A DNA stretch of 22,648 nucleotides from contig DALZZL010000052.1 of the NCBI GenBank assembly GCA_031987425.1, forward strand, positions 1 through 22,648, given 5' to 3'. How positions within the stretch are numbered: position 1 is the first letter of the stretch; each line of letters starts with the position of its first letter. The position numbers were made by a program, and so were the translations under genes. Origin of the DNA: Stenotrophomonas_A sp002429615. Its GTDB lineage: Bacteria > Pseudomonadota > Gammaproteobacteria > Xanthomonadales > Xanthomonadaceae. A model generated the notes under the pieces. That model saw nothing but the letters and a program-made list of their open reading frames with translations. It did not search any database and was not told the origin of the DNA. Shown piece by piece: positions 8,197 through 15,918 of this stretch.

Positions 8197-8228
8197 ACGC
8201 CGGTGCCGGCGCTTGCCGGCACCGGTGT
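8197..8228 (+). terminator. Strong GC hairpin after glyS
   Basis: CCGGTGCCGGC (8200-8210) pairs perfectly with GCCGGCACCGG (8215-8225) around a GCTT tetraloop, and the stem extends to about 14 bp (8197-8228) with one G-U pair. It begins 5 bp after the glyS stop and ends 60 bp before tamA, which fits a transcription end. The T-run of a classical intrinsic terminator is missing, as is common in high-GC genomes. Confidence 0.6.
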
Positions 8229-8274
8229 CAGGCCGTCCCGCTGGGGTCTTAACGGGTCCTTGTTGTCCTCCCGG

Positions 8275-8280
8275 TATATC
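8275..8280 (+). promoter_or_regulatory. Possible -10 element of tamA
   Basis: TATATC at 8275-8280 is the only AT-rich hexamer before tamA. It lies just 8 nt before the ATG at 8289, and the interval has no Shine-Dalgarno sequence, so if it is a promoter the transcript would be nearly leaderless. No clear -35 element is present. Confidence 0.3.
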
Positions 8281-8288
8281 CTCGACCC

Positions 8289-10070
8289 ATGCGCCTTTCC
8301 CCCACGGCCCTGTTGCTGTCTCTCCTGATTTGGGCCCTCGCCGGCACCGCGCACGCGCGTGGCACCATCGACAAGGTCAGCATCGAAGGCCTGGACAAGG
8401 GCGACGATGCCGAGATGATCGAGAACATCGAAGTCTCGCTCTCGCTGTACCAGACCATCGGCAAGCCGCAGGGCGAGTCGCGGCTGGAGTACCTGCTCAA
8501 CCAGGCGCAGGACCAGACCCGCGCCGCGCTGGAGCCGTTCGGCTACTACAGCCCCACCATCACCGTCGATTCGCCGCGCAACGGCGACAACGTCAATGTG
8601 GTCATCCATGTCGACAAGGGCGAGCCGGTGCGCGTGCGCCAGTCGCACATCGTGCTGACCGGCTGGGCCGAGGACGACCAGTACCTGCAGCGCGACGTCG
8701 CCGATTTCCAGCCGGCGGTGGGCGCGGTGTTCAGCCATCCGCAGTACGAGGCCAGCAAGGTGCGCATCACCCGCCGCCTGGCCGAGCGCGGCTACTTCGA
8801 TGCCGACTTCACCCAGCGCCGGGTGGAGATCACCCGCGCCGAACACGCCGCCGATATCGACCTGGGCTGGGACAGCGGCCGTCGTTACGACATGGGACCG
8901 GTGCGTTTCCAGTACGACTACTTCAAGCCCGGCCTGTTCGACCCGCTGGTGTACTGGGAGGAAGGCAGCTACTACCACGAAGGCAAGCTCGACCGCCTGC
9001 GCGAGTCGCTCAACAAACTCGGCTACTTCGGCACCATCGACATCCAGCCCAAGCCGGAGGAAGCCGACGCCGACGGCCGCGTGCCGATCGACGTGCGCCT
9101 GGAGCGTGCCAAGCGCACCGTCTATACCGCCGGTTTGAGCTACGGCAGCGAGAGCGGCCCGGGTGTGCGCGGTGGCGTGGAGCGGCGCTACGTCAATTCG
9201 CGTGGCCACAAGATGGACACGCAGCTGGACTTCGCGCAGAAGCGCAAGAGCCTCACCACCGCCTACCGCATTCCCGCGTTTGCCTGGCTCGATGGCTGGT
9301 ATTCGTTCACCGCCGGCTACTACGACGAACAGACCGATTACATCGACCTGCGCAACGTCAAGCTCAGCGCCAGCCGTAGCGGCGAGATCAACGACCACTG
9401 GACCGCGATCGCCTCGATCAACGCGCTGCGCGAGCGCTGGCGCTACAGCACCAACGACCAGCCCGATCCGTTCTACCAGTACGCCACCTTCGTCTACCCG
9501 CAGCTGGAAGCGGTGTACTCCGGCGTGGACAACCGTACCTTCCCGACGCAGGGCATCGCCGCGCGCATGTTCGTGCGCGGCGGCGTGGAAGGCGTCGGCT
9601 CCGATACCAGCTTCGCCCAGGCCTACGCGCAGGTGTTCTGGTTTCATGGCTTCGGCGCCAACGACCGCCTGATCCTGCGTGGCGAGGGGGGCACCACCTG
9701 GACCGCCGACCTGGTCTCGATGCCGCCGAGCCTGCGTTTCTTCGCCGGTGGCGACAACAGCATCCGCGGCTACGCCTTCCGCGAGGTCGGCCCGCGCACG
9801 CCGCCGCCGGACAAGTACGCGCTCGGTGCGAAGAACGTGCTGACCGGCAGCGTCGAGTACGAGCGTTACCTCAACAACAGCCCGTGGGGCGGAGCGGTGT
9901 TCGTCGATACCGGCAGCGCGTTCGACAACACGCCGGACTTCCACACCGGTATCGGCATCGGCCTGCGCTGGAAGTCGCCGATCGGCCCGGTACGCGTCGA
10001 CGTCGCGCATGGCCTGGATGACCCGGATTCGCAGTTCCAGCTCTACATCAACATCGGAGCCAACCTGTGA
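8289..10070 (+). CDS. tamA: Outer-membrane assembly factor TamA (BamA/Omp85 family)
   Basis: An Omp85-family outer-membrane beta-barrel protein that with TamB helps insert certain outer-membrane proteins and transport lipids across the envelope. Residues 1-23 form a signal peptide ending AHA. POTRA-type domains occupy roughly 25-280 (TIDKVSIEGL, repeated strand-helix patterns such as VRQSHIVLTGW), followed by a 16-stranded-type barrel from about 285 to the end. The Omp85 lid motif appears as FFAGGDNSIRGYAF, and the C-terminal strand FQLYINIGANL matches the ending style of TamA rather than BamA. Length 593 compares with 577 in E. coli. tamB begins within its stop codon (GTGA overlap at 10067-10070). 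Confidence 0.94.
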   Translation: MRLSPTALLLSLLIWALAGTAHARGTIDKVSIEGLDKGDDAEMIENIEVSLSLYQTIGKPQGESRLEYLLNQAQDQTRAALEPFGYYSPTITVDSPRNGDNVNVVIHVDKGEPVRVRQSHIVLTGWAEDDQYLQRDVADFQPAVGAVFSHPQYEASKVRITRRLAERGYFDADFTQRRVEITRAEHAADIDLGWDSGRRYDMGPVRFQYDYFKPGLFDPLVYWEEGSYYHEGKLDRLRESLNKLGYFGTIDIQPKPEEADADGRVPIDVRLERAKRTVYTAGLSYGSESGPGVRGGVERRYVNSRGHKMDTQLDFAQKRKSLTTAYRIPAFAWLDGWYSFTAGYYDEQTDYIDLRNVKLSASRSGEINDHWTAIASINALRERWRYSTNDQPDPFYQYATFVYPQLEAVYSGVDNRTFPTQGIAARMFVRGGVEGVGSDTSFAQAYAQVFWFHGFGANDRLILRGEGGTTWTADLVSMPPSLRFFAGGDNSIRGYAFREVGPRTPPPDKYALGAKNVLTGSVEYERYLNNSPWGGAVFVDTGSAFDNTPDFHTGIGIGLRWKSPIGPVRVDVAHGLDDPDSQFQLYINIGANL

Positions 10071-13000
10071 ACGCGCCCGTGCCCCCGCCGCGCCCCCGCT
10101 TCTATCGCCGCCGTCGCTTCTGGATCGGCTCGGGGCTCGGCGTGCTCGGGCTGGTGCTGATCGTGTTGCTGGCGGTGTACTGGCTGCTGCAGACCGTGGC
10201 CGGCCGCGATGTGCTGCTGGCGCAGGTGGTGGCGCGCCTGCCCGTGGGCGCCTCCTTCACCTGGAAGGAAGCCGATGGCCCGTTGGCGGGACCGCTGACC
10301 CTGCGCGGCGTGGACTTCCGCTACCAGGACTATCGATTCACCGCCGACCGCGTCTATTTCAAGGCCGACATCCGCCCGCTGCTCGGCCGCAAGCTGCTGC
10401 TGGACAAGCTGGAAATCAGCGGCGCGACGTTGAACCTCGCCAAGAGCGACGAACCGTTCGAGATGCCGAGCTGGCCGGGGTCACTGCCGCAGATCGAGAT
10501 GCCGCTGGCGATCCAGGCCGATGTCATCCAGGTCAACGACCTGCGCGTCACCCAGCTCGGTGAGCCGCTGATCGACCTGCACCGCATCCGCGGTGGCCTG
10601 GAAATGGCCAACGGCGAGCTGCGCACGCGCCAGCTGCAGGTGGACAGCGACCGCGGCAACTTCGGCCTCAATGGCGACTACGTTCCGCGTCAGGACTACA
10701 AGACCAACCTCACCGCCACCGCGCTGCTGCCGGCACCCCGCGGACGCACGCCGGCGAGCTTCGGGCTGGTCGCACGCGGCGACCTGTCGAACATGGAAGT
10801 GGCCATCGCGGGGCGAGCGCCCAAGCCGCTGCATGTGCGCCTGGTGTTCACCGGCAAGGAAGACCCGCGTTGGCGTCTGCAGGCCGATGCCGACGAACTG
10901 GATACCGCACTGCTGATGGGCGCCGCCGGCATCACCGACCCCGCACCCGCGCAGCCGATCAGCCTCACGCTCGATGCCTCCGGCAAGGGCGGCAACGCGC
11001 AGTTGAAGGGGCGGGTGAAGCAGGGCGAGCAGGAGATCGTGCTGCAGCCGTCGAACATCGCGCTGAAGGACCAGGTGCTCACCGTTGCGCCGCTGGAAGT
11101 GGACGCCTTCGGCGGCCGCATCCGCCTGCGCGGCACCGCCGATTTCACCGACACGAGCAACGCGCGTTTCCGCATGGCCGCCTACGCGCGCGACCTGCGC
11201 TTCACGCCCGCGCCGGATCCGGCCACGCCGGACGCCCAGCAGGTCCCGGTGGAACTGCGCGAGGCGCGCCTGGGCCTGGCCGGCACGATGAAGCAGTGGG
11301 CGGTGTATGGTCGCGCCGACATCGCGCGCGAGCAGCAGCGCGCCGAGCTGCACATCGACGCGCGCGGCGACGACCAGCGCGCCACGCTCAACGAAGTCCG
11401 CGCCATCGCCCCGGGCGGCCAGCTGGACTTGACCGGCGAAGTGGGCTGGCAGCCGCAGCTGTCGTGGGACGTGGCCGCCGAGCTGTCGCAGTTCGATCCG
11501 GGCTATTTCGCGCCGGGCTGGGATGGACGGCTTTCCGGCCGCATCGCCTCCAAGGGCCGCCAGCTGCCGCCTGCCGCGAACGGCGCGCCGGGTGACTACC
11601 AGGCCACCGCCGAGATCGTCGCGCTGCGCGGCCAGCTGCGTCAGCGCAGCATCGACGCGCGTGGCCGCTTCGCGCTGGAGGGCAAGCAGGGCGAAGGCCA
11701 GTTGGCGCTGTCGATCGGCAACAGCCGCATCAATGCCAAGGGCCGCGTCGGCGACCGCCTCGATATCGACGCCCAGCTGCAACCGCTGCAGCTGGATGAC
11801 CTGCTGCCCGGTGCCACCGGCAACCTGCGCGGCAGCGTGCAGGTGCGTGGCCGCAGCGCCGCGCCGGACATCACCGCCGACCTCGCCGGCAGCGGCCTGC
11901 GCTGGAACGACTACAGCGCCGACACCGTCTCGCTGCGTGGCCGCCTGCCGTGGCGTGGCAGCGACGGCACGCTGACCCTGCAGGGCAGCGCGGTGAATGC
12001 CGGCATGGTGCTGGACAGCGTGCAGATACAGGCGCAGGGCGCGGTGGAGAACCTGCGGGTGCAGGCCGATGTGCGCAACGCCATGGCCCAGCTCGCGCTG
12101 CAGGGCGAGGTCCGCCGCAACGGCGCGCGCTGGCAGGGCCAGCTCGGCACGCTGCGCATCGTGCCGAGCAAGGGCAACACCTGGGCACTGCGGCAGCCCG
12201 CGCAGTTCAGCGTCAATGGCCCGGCCTTCACCGTCGCGGATGCCTGCCTGGCCGCGGTGGGCGCCGGTGGCGCGCTGTGCGTCAACGCCAACTGGCCACG
12301 CGAAGGCGTCACCGTGCACAGCGAGGCGCTGCCGCTCGCGCTCATCCAGCCATGGTTGCCGCCCAATGAGGGCCGCCAGCTGCATCTGCGTGGCGACATC
12401 ACCGTGGATGGCAGCTTCCGTCCGCGTGGCAACGCCTGGGAAGGCGCGTTCAAGGTCGCCTCGCTCGAAGGCGGCATCCGCCTCGGCGACAACAGCCGGG
12501 GCGAGGTCGTGCGCTATGACCACTTCAGCCTGACCGGCGACTTCAATCCGCAGAAGATCCAGGGCTATCTCGGCGTGGGCTTCGCCGGCAACGGCTTCGT
12601 CGATGCGCGCTTCAACACCGGCTGGGACACCTACGCGCCGCTCAATGGCGAGCTGTACCTCAACATGTCGCGGCTGAGCTGGCTGCAGCTGTTCGTCGCC
12701 GACCTGGTCAATCCCAAGGGCAACGTCGAAGGCCACGTCAGCCTGCGCGGTACGCGCTCGCAGCCGCAGCTGGGCGGCGAGGCCGTGCTGAAGGACTTCA
12801 CCGGCGAATATCCGTCGATGGGCCTGACCCTGGCCGACGGCCAGGGCCGCTTCAGTGCGCAGCCCGACGGCTCGGCGCGCATCGTCGCCAACGTCCGCTC
12901 CGGCGAGGGCACGTTGAATGTCGATGGCGATCTGTCCTGGTACGGCGAGCGCACGCCGCTGAAGCTCAACATCCGCGGCGACCGCGTACTGCTTTACAAC

Positions 13001-13888
13001 ACGCCGGAGTTGCGCGTCATCGCCAATCCCGACATGCAGTTCGGCATCGTCGACAAGACCATGCAGCTGCGCGGGCAGGTCACCGTGCCGGAGGCCGACA
13101 TCGACCTCGAACGCCTGGAGCGCGGCACCTCGGTGTCCGAGGACGTCGTGGTGCTGGACCCGGTCAACCCGGAAGCGACGCCATCCTCGCCGCTGGACAT
13201 GGACCTGGCGGTGATCCTCGGCGACAACGTCAAGATGGCCGGCTTCGGCCTGAAGGGCGCGCTGACCGGGCGCATGCAGGTGCGCGCGCGGCCGGGCCGC
13301 GAGATGACCGCCAATGGCGGCCTCGACGTCAGCGGCCGCTACAAGGCCTACGGCCAGGACCTGACCATCACCCGCGGCCAGCTGACCTGGAACAACAACA
13401 TCGTCTCCGACCCGCGGATCAACATCCGCGCCGAGCGCCGCATCGGCGATGTCACCGCCGGTATCGACGTCAGTGGTCGCGCCGAGTCGCCACGTGCGGA
13501 CGTGTGGTCGAACCCGTCGATGTCGCAGTCCGAGGCGCTGTCGTATCTGGTGCTCGGCCGCGGCCTGTCCAGCGCCAGCGGCAGCGAGGCGCAGCAGGTC
13601 ACCGCCGCATCCGCCGCGCTGTCCGCCGGCAGCGGCCTGCTGGCCTCGCAGCTCGGCGCCAAGCTGGGCCTGGACGAGGCCGGCGTGAGTCAGTCGGGCA
13701 GCCTGGGTTCGGTGGTCGGCTTCGGCAAATACCTGTCGCCGCGCTTCTATGTCGGTTACGGCGTGGCGCTGGTCGGCGGCAGCTCGGTGATCACGCTGAA
13801 GTACCTGCTGACGCGCGGGTTCGACGTGGAAGTGGAATCGAGCACGATCGAGACCAAGGGCTCGATCAACTGGCGCAAGGAAAAGTAA
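10067..13888 (+). CDS. tamB: Translocation and assembly module protein TamB
   Basis: TamB is an inner-membrane-anchored, periplasm-spanning AsmA-like protein that partners TamA in outer-membrane protein assembly and is implicated in phospholipid transport. The 1273-residue product (E. coli 1259) begins with a basic stretch (RFYRRRRFW) followed by one membrane anchor at about 20-42. The remainder is a long repetitive beta-rich shaft built from alternating polar and apolar residues. The C-terminal TamB/DUF490 domain contains LDMDLAVILGDNVKMAGFGLKGALTG, RGQLTWNNNIVSDPRINIRAERRI, SQSEALSYLVLGRGL and the final strands. It starts at GTG overlapping the tamA stop, with GGAG seven bases upstream, confirming the tamAB operon. 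Confidence 0.95.
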   Translation: MNAPVPPPRPRFYRRRRFWIGSGLGVLGLVLIVLLAVYWLLQTVAGRDVLLAQVVARLPVGASFTWKEADGPLAGPLTLRGVDFRYQDYRFTADRVYFKADIRPLLGRKLLLDKLEISGATLNLAKSDEPFEMPSWPGSLPQIEMPLAIQADVIQVNDLRVTQLGEPLIDLHRIRGGLEMANGELRTRQLQVDSDRGNFGLNGDYVPRQDYKTNLTATALLPAPRGRTPASFGLVARGDLSNMEVAIAGRAPKPLHVRLVFTGKEDPRWRLQADADELDTALLMGAAGITDPAPAQPISLTLDASGKGGNAQLKGRVKQGEQEIVLQPSNIALKDQVLTVAPLEVDAFGGRIRLRGTADFTDTSNARFRMAAYARDLRFTPAPDPATPDAQQVPVELREARLGLAGTMKQWAVYGRADIAREQQRAELHIDARGDDQRATLNEVRAIAPGGQLDLTGEVGWQPQLSWDVAAELSQFDPGYFAPGWDGRLSGRIASKGRQLPPAANGAPGDYQATAEIVALRGQLRQRSIDARGRFALEGKQGEGQLALSIGNSRINAKGRVGDRLDIDAQLQPLQLDDLLPGATGNLRGSVQVRGRSAAPDITADLAGSGLRWNDYSADTVSLRGRLPWRGSDGTLTLQGSAVNAGMVLDSVQIQAQGAVENLRVQADVRNAMAQLALQGEVRRNGARWQGQLGTLRIVPSKGNTWALRQPAQFSVNGPAFTVADACLAAVGAGGALCVNANWPREGVTVHSEALPLALIQPWLPPNEGRQLHLRGDITVDGSFRPRGNAWEGAFKVASLEGGIRLGDNSRGEVVRYDHFSLTGDFNPQKIQGYLGVGFAGNGFVDARFNTGWDTYAPLNGELYLNMSRLSWLQLFVADLVNPKGNVEGHVSLRGTRSQPQLGGEAVLKDFTGEYPSMGLTLADGQGRFSAQPDGSARIVANVRSGEGTLNVDGDLSWYGERTPLKLNIRGDRVLLYNTPELRVIANPDMQFGIVDKTMQLRGQVTVPEADIDLERLERGTSVSEDVVVLDPVNPEATPSSPLDMDLAVILGDNVKMAGFGLKGALTGRMQVRARPGREMTANGGLDVSGRYKAYGQDLTITRGQLTWNNNIVSDPRINIRAERRIGDVTAGIDVSGRAESPRADVWSNPSMSQSEALSYLVLGRGLSSASGSEAQQVTAASAALSAGSGLLASQLGAKLGLDEAGVSQSGSLGSVVGFGKYLSPRFYVGYGVALVGGSSVITLKYLLTRGFDVEVESSTIETKGSINWRKEK

Positions 13889-13890
13889 AC

Positions 13891-13927
13891 CGGCGGCGCG
13901 TCGATACGCACAAGTTACGCGCCGCCG
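13891..13927 (+). terminator. GC hairpin after tamB
   Basis: An 11-bp perfect stem (CGGCGGCGCGT at 13891-13901 with ACGCGCCGCCG at 13917-13927) encloses a 15-nt loop and starts 3 bp after the tamB stop. No T-run follows. The remaining leader to 14007 contains no promoter I can support. Confidence 0.45.
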
Positions 13928-14007
13928 CCGCGCGCGGCATGGCGGCTTTACGCCCGCCGTCCCTATCGTGACGCCTCCGCACCGTGGTGCGCCTGAGTCA
14001 CCTGTGT

Positions 14008-14418
14008 ATGTCAGTCCTGATCCTGCAAGGCCCCAGCGATCGCCCCGCGGGCGATGCGCCCCTGCCGGCCCCTTGTGCCGGCCATGCCACTCAGCTGGTT
14101 TGCTGCGCGGACATCGGGGGGCTGATCGCGGGCCTGCACGCCGCCCGGCATGTCGATACCGAGCTGGTCCTGCTCGATTCCGGCAGCGTCTGCCGCGCCG
14201 AACACCGCGCGCAGTGGCCGGCCCTGCGCGCGGCGCTGGATGGCTTGTCCGCGCCCTACATCGAAGTGCACGACGACCCCGCCGACGAGCTGCAACCCTG
14301 GTTGCAGCCGCATCATCTGCCCATCGCCACGATCATCACCGCCGGCGACCGCGGCCGCGCTTACGCGCTCTCTTCGGCCATTGCCGCGCGTCGCCTCGCC
14401 GGCATCGTGCAGCACTGA
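14008..14418 (+). CDS. Degenerate type II dehydroquinase-like protein 1
   Basis: A 136-residue protein not annotatable by obvious motif, but it aligns by eye along its length with type II 3-dehydroquinate dehydratase (AroQ): first strand VLILQGPSD against the family's xxLxINGPN, LVLLDSGS against VINPGAYTHT, ALDGLSAPYIEVHDD against the conserved LxAPxIEVHxSN, then LPIATIITAGDRGRAYALSSAI against the last helix. The lid Arg/Tyr, the GPN Asn (Ser10 here), the NPG Asn (Asp57 here) and the C-terminal Arg are absent; His88 of EVH remains. The first helix appears missing, making it shorter than AroQ (about 145). I chose ATG 14008 because it places the first strand as in AroQ and in its neighbour; an upstream in-frame GTG at 13984 is possible. 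No strong Shine-Dalgarno is seen. Enzymatic activity is unlikely; function unknown. Confidence 0.7.
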   Translation: MSVLILQGPSDRPAGDAPLPAPCAGHATQLVCCADIGGLIAGLHAARHVDTELVLLDSGSVCRAEHRAQWPALRAALDGLSAPYIEVHDDPADELQPWLQPHHLPIATIITAGDRGRAYALSSAIAARRLAGIVQH

Positions 14419-14428
14419 GGCCGCCGCC

Positions 14429-14878
14429 ATGTCGATCATGATCGTGCGCGGCCCGGAAGACGCCTCGCTGCTGATGCGCGGGCCGGCGCCGCTGCCGCGC
14501 GAGCTGCTGCGGCAGCTGGTGGCGCGCGCCGCCGACGTGGGCAAGACCGTGGCGCTGCGCGCCTGCGGCTCGGAGCAGGAACTGCTGGACGCGCTACGCG
14601 TGGCCCAGCAGGCGCATGTCGAGCTGGCGGTCATCGACCCGGGCGCCTGCACCGGCAGTCCGCGACTGCACCGGGTGCTGTCGGGCCTGGACTATCCCTA
14701 TGTCGAGGCACATGACGATGGCAGCGAGTGCCCCGAGCCTCAGCTGCCGGAAGGTCTGGGCCAGCGTATCGCCAGCGTCCATGGCTATCGCGCGCAGAGC
14801 TATACCCTCGCGCTGTCGATCGCCCTGGAGCATCTGGGCTGTGACGCGCCGCTGCACGACATCCACGTAGGCACCTGA
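14429..14878 (+). CDS. Degenerate type II dehydroquinase-like protein 2
   Basis: A 149-residue protein, close to AroQ length, and clearly related to the preceding gene (openings SIMIVRGPED and SVLILQGPSD; YVEAHDD and YIEVHDD). It keeps more of the dehydroquinase layout: strand 1 with GP, a full first helix (LPRELLRQLVARAADVG), a strand, SEQELLDALRVAQQ like the family's EGELIDWIHEA, AVIDPGACTGSP in place of VINPGAYTHTS, then YPYVEAHDD and ALSIALEHL. Catalytic-site residues are mostly replaced: GPN to GPE10, NPG to DPG70, the THTS His to Gly, and the lid Arg-Tyr pair is not seen; His95 remains. GAGG eight bases before the ATG supports the start. It lies 10 nt after gene 1 and 3 nt before the next gene. 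Homology is inferred by eye; function unknown. Confidence 0.75.
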   Translation: MSIMIVRGPEDASLLMRGPAPLPRELLRQLVARAADVGKTVALRACGSEQELLDALRVAQQAHVELAVIDPGACTGSPRLHRVLSGLDYPYVEAHDDGSECPEPQLPEGLGQRIASVHGYRAQSYTLALSIALEHLGCDAPLHDIHVGT

Positions 14879-14881
14879 GCC

Positions 14882-15085
14882 ATGCGCCTGCACTATTTCG
14901 CCGACTACGAAGGCTACGAGGGCGGCCGGCCGATCCTGTGGGGGCAGGTGACGCACAGCATCGAAGCCGAGAACGAGGAGCGGCTGGACCCGGCCGAGGT
15001 CGTCTCGGCCCTGCGTCAGCGCGCCGCCGAGGCGCACGGCATCGAGCCGCGCCAGGTGCGGCTGTGCCAGGTGGCGCGGCTGTAG
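14882..15085 (+). CDS. Small acidic hypothetical protein (67 aa)
   Basis: I do not recognise this family. The 67-residue product is soluble, with no membrane segment or signal peptide. It starts MRLHYFADYEGYEGG, has a hydrophobic GRPILWGQVTHSIEAE stretch that could form two strands, then a probable amphipathic helix (DPAEVVSALRQRAAEAHG) and a short final strand (VRLCQVARL). The ATG follows the stop of the second dehydroquinase-like gene by only 3 nt, so it is probably co-translated from the same message. High coding-like third-position GC and tight packing support a real gene. A role as partner or regulator of the two proteins before it is guesswork from position. Confidence 0.65.
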   Translation: MRLHYFADYEGYEGGRPILWGQVTHSIEAENEERLDPAEVVSALRQRAAEAHGIEPRQVRLCQVARL

Positions 15086-15135
15086 CGCGCTCTGCTAGCG
15101 TGGCCGCCACCAAGGACGCAAGGGGGAAGGACACG

Positions 15136-15849
15136 ATGCGCAGGCAGCTGTTCGTGGCATTGATGCTGTGGAGTGGAATCGCGCTGGCCGGCACGTCGCT
15201 GCCGGATGGGCCGCACGTGGCGGTGGAGGGCAGCGCGAAGCAGGAGGTGGCACCCGACAGCGTCAAGGTGACGTTGCGGTTCGACCACCGCGCCGGCACC
15301 TCGATTGCCGCCAAGCAGGTCGTGGATGAGGCGGTGAACCGGTATCTGGATGCCCTGCAGCCATTCGCCATCGCAAGCAGGGACATCAAGGCGGCCGAGA
15401 TGAGCGTGGCGCGGGTGGAAGACGACGATGACGATGCGCGGTCGCGCGCATCACGTGCGCCGGTCTTCGAGGCGGAACGCCGGGTCACGGTGGTGCTGGG
15501 CGAAGTCGCACGGCTCGATGCGTTGTTGGATGCGGGGCTGCGTGCCGGCGCTACCGAAGTGACCGATGTCGCCTTCCAGCTTCGCGATCCGGCACCGATA
15601 CGTCGCGAGGTGAAGCGGAAAGCCATCGCCGACGCACACGATCGCGCCAACGACATCGCACAGGCGGCGGGCGCCAGCCTCGGACAGGTCTACAGCATTG
15701 ATTCGGTGCGTTCTTCCCAGTTCGACGGCTATGGGCGGGAACTGGACAGAGTTCAGGTGACGGGAGCGAACCTGCGGCCTGCCCAATATCTGAGCCCGTA
15801 CATCACGATCAGCGAATCGGTGTCGCTGGTGTATGAACTGCGCCGCTGA
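15136..15849 (+). CDS. SIMPL domain (DUF541) periplasmic protein
   Basis: A 237-residue exported protein of the SIMPL/DUF541 group (related to Brucella BP26/OMP28). Residues 1-18 are a signal peptide ending ALA. The mature part has the family pattern: VAVEGSAKQEVAPDSVKVTLRFDH at the start, the middle FEAERRVTVVLGEVARLDALLDAGLRAGATEVTDVAFQL, the helix RREVKRKAIADAHDRANDIAQAAGASLGQVYSI, and a final strand. No catalytic role is known for the family; members have been linked to stress and envelope functions. The start is supported by AAGGA five bases upstream. A run of five Asp residues in a variable loop (VEDDDDDARSRAS) is a local oddity. Gap to the previous gene is 50 bp; co-transcription is uncertain. 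Confidence 0.85.
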   Translation: MRRQLFVALMLWSGIALAGTSLPDGPHVAVEGSAKQEVAPDSVKVTLRFDHRAGTSIAAKQVVDEAVNRYLDALQPFAIASRDIKAAEMSVARVEDDDDDARSRASRAPVFEAERRVTVVLGEVARLDALLDAGLRAGATEVTDVAFQLRDPAPIRREVKRKAIADAHDRANDIAQAAGASLGQVYSIDSVRSSQFDGYGRELDRVQVTGANLRPAQYLSPYITISESVSLVYELRR

Positions 15850-15861
15850 GCGCACCCACGA

Positions 15862-15890
15862 TTGCCCCCGGACGGGCGGGCCGCTAAGGT
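15862..15890 (+). promoter_or_regulatory. Candidate promoter of the S46 peptidase gene
   Basis: TTGCCC (15862-15867) and TAAGGT (15885-15890) are separated by exactly 17 bp, giving a partial sigma-70 match (TTGnnn, TAnnnT) that would start transcription about 22 nt before the ATG at 15919. The match is modest and by eye. Confidence 0.4.
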
Positions 15891-15918
15891 CACGGCCTGC
15901 CTTTCCGGGATGTCACCG

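Noticed and set aside
10481..12736. 751-codon open frame antisense to tamB
   Set aside because: A GC-codon shadow with low-complexity Arg/His/Ala composition; the forward frame has a membrane anchor and a DUF490 domain.
13891..13956. Possible small RNA between tamB and the dehydroquinase-like genes
   Set aside because: Only GC hairpins are visible, with no promoter or T-run; a transcription end for tamB is simpler.
14008..14878. Functional 3-dehydroquinate dehydratase (aroQ) call for either small gene
   Set aside because: Most active-site residues of type II dehydroquinase are missing in both proteins, so shikimate-pathway activity is not supported.
15862..15918. N-terminal extension of the S46 peptidase to an ATG-like start at 15862
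   Set aside because: It would bury the signal peptide behind about 19 polar residues and overlaps the best promoter candidate; the ATG at 15919 has a suitable ribosome site.
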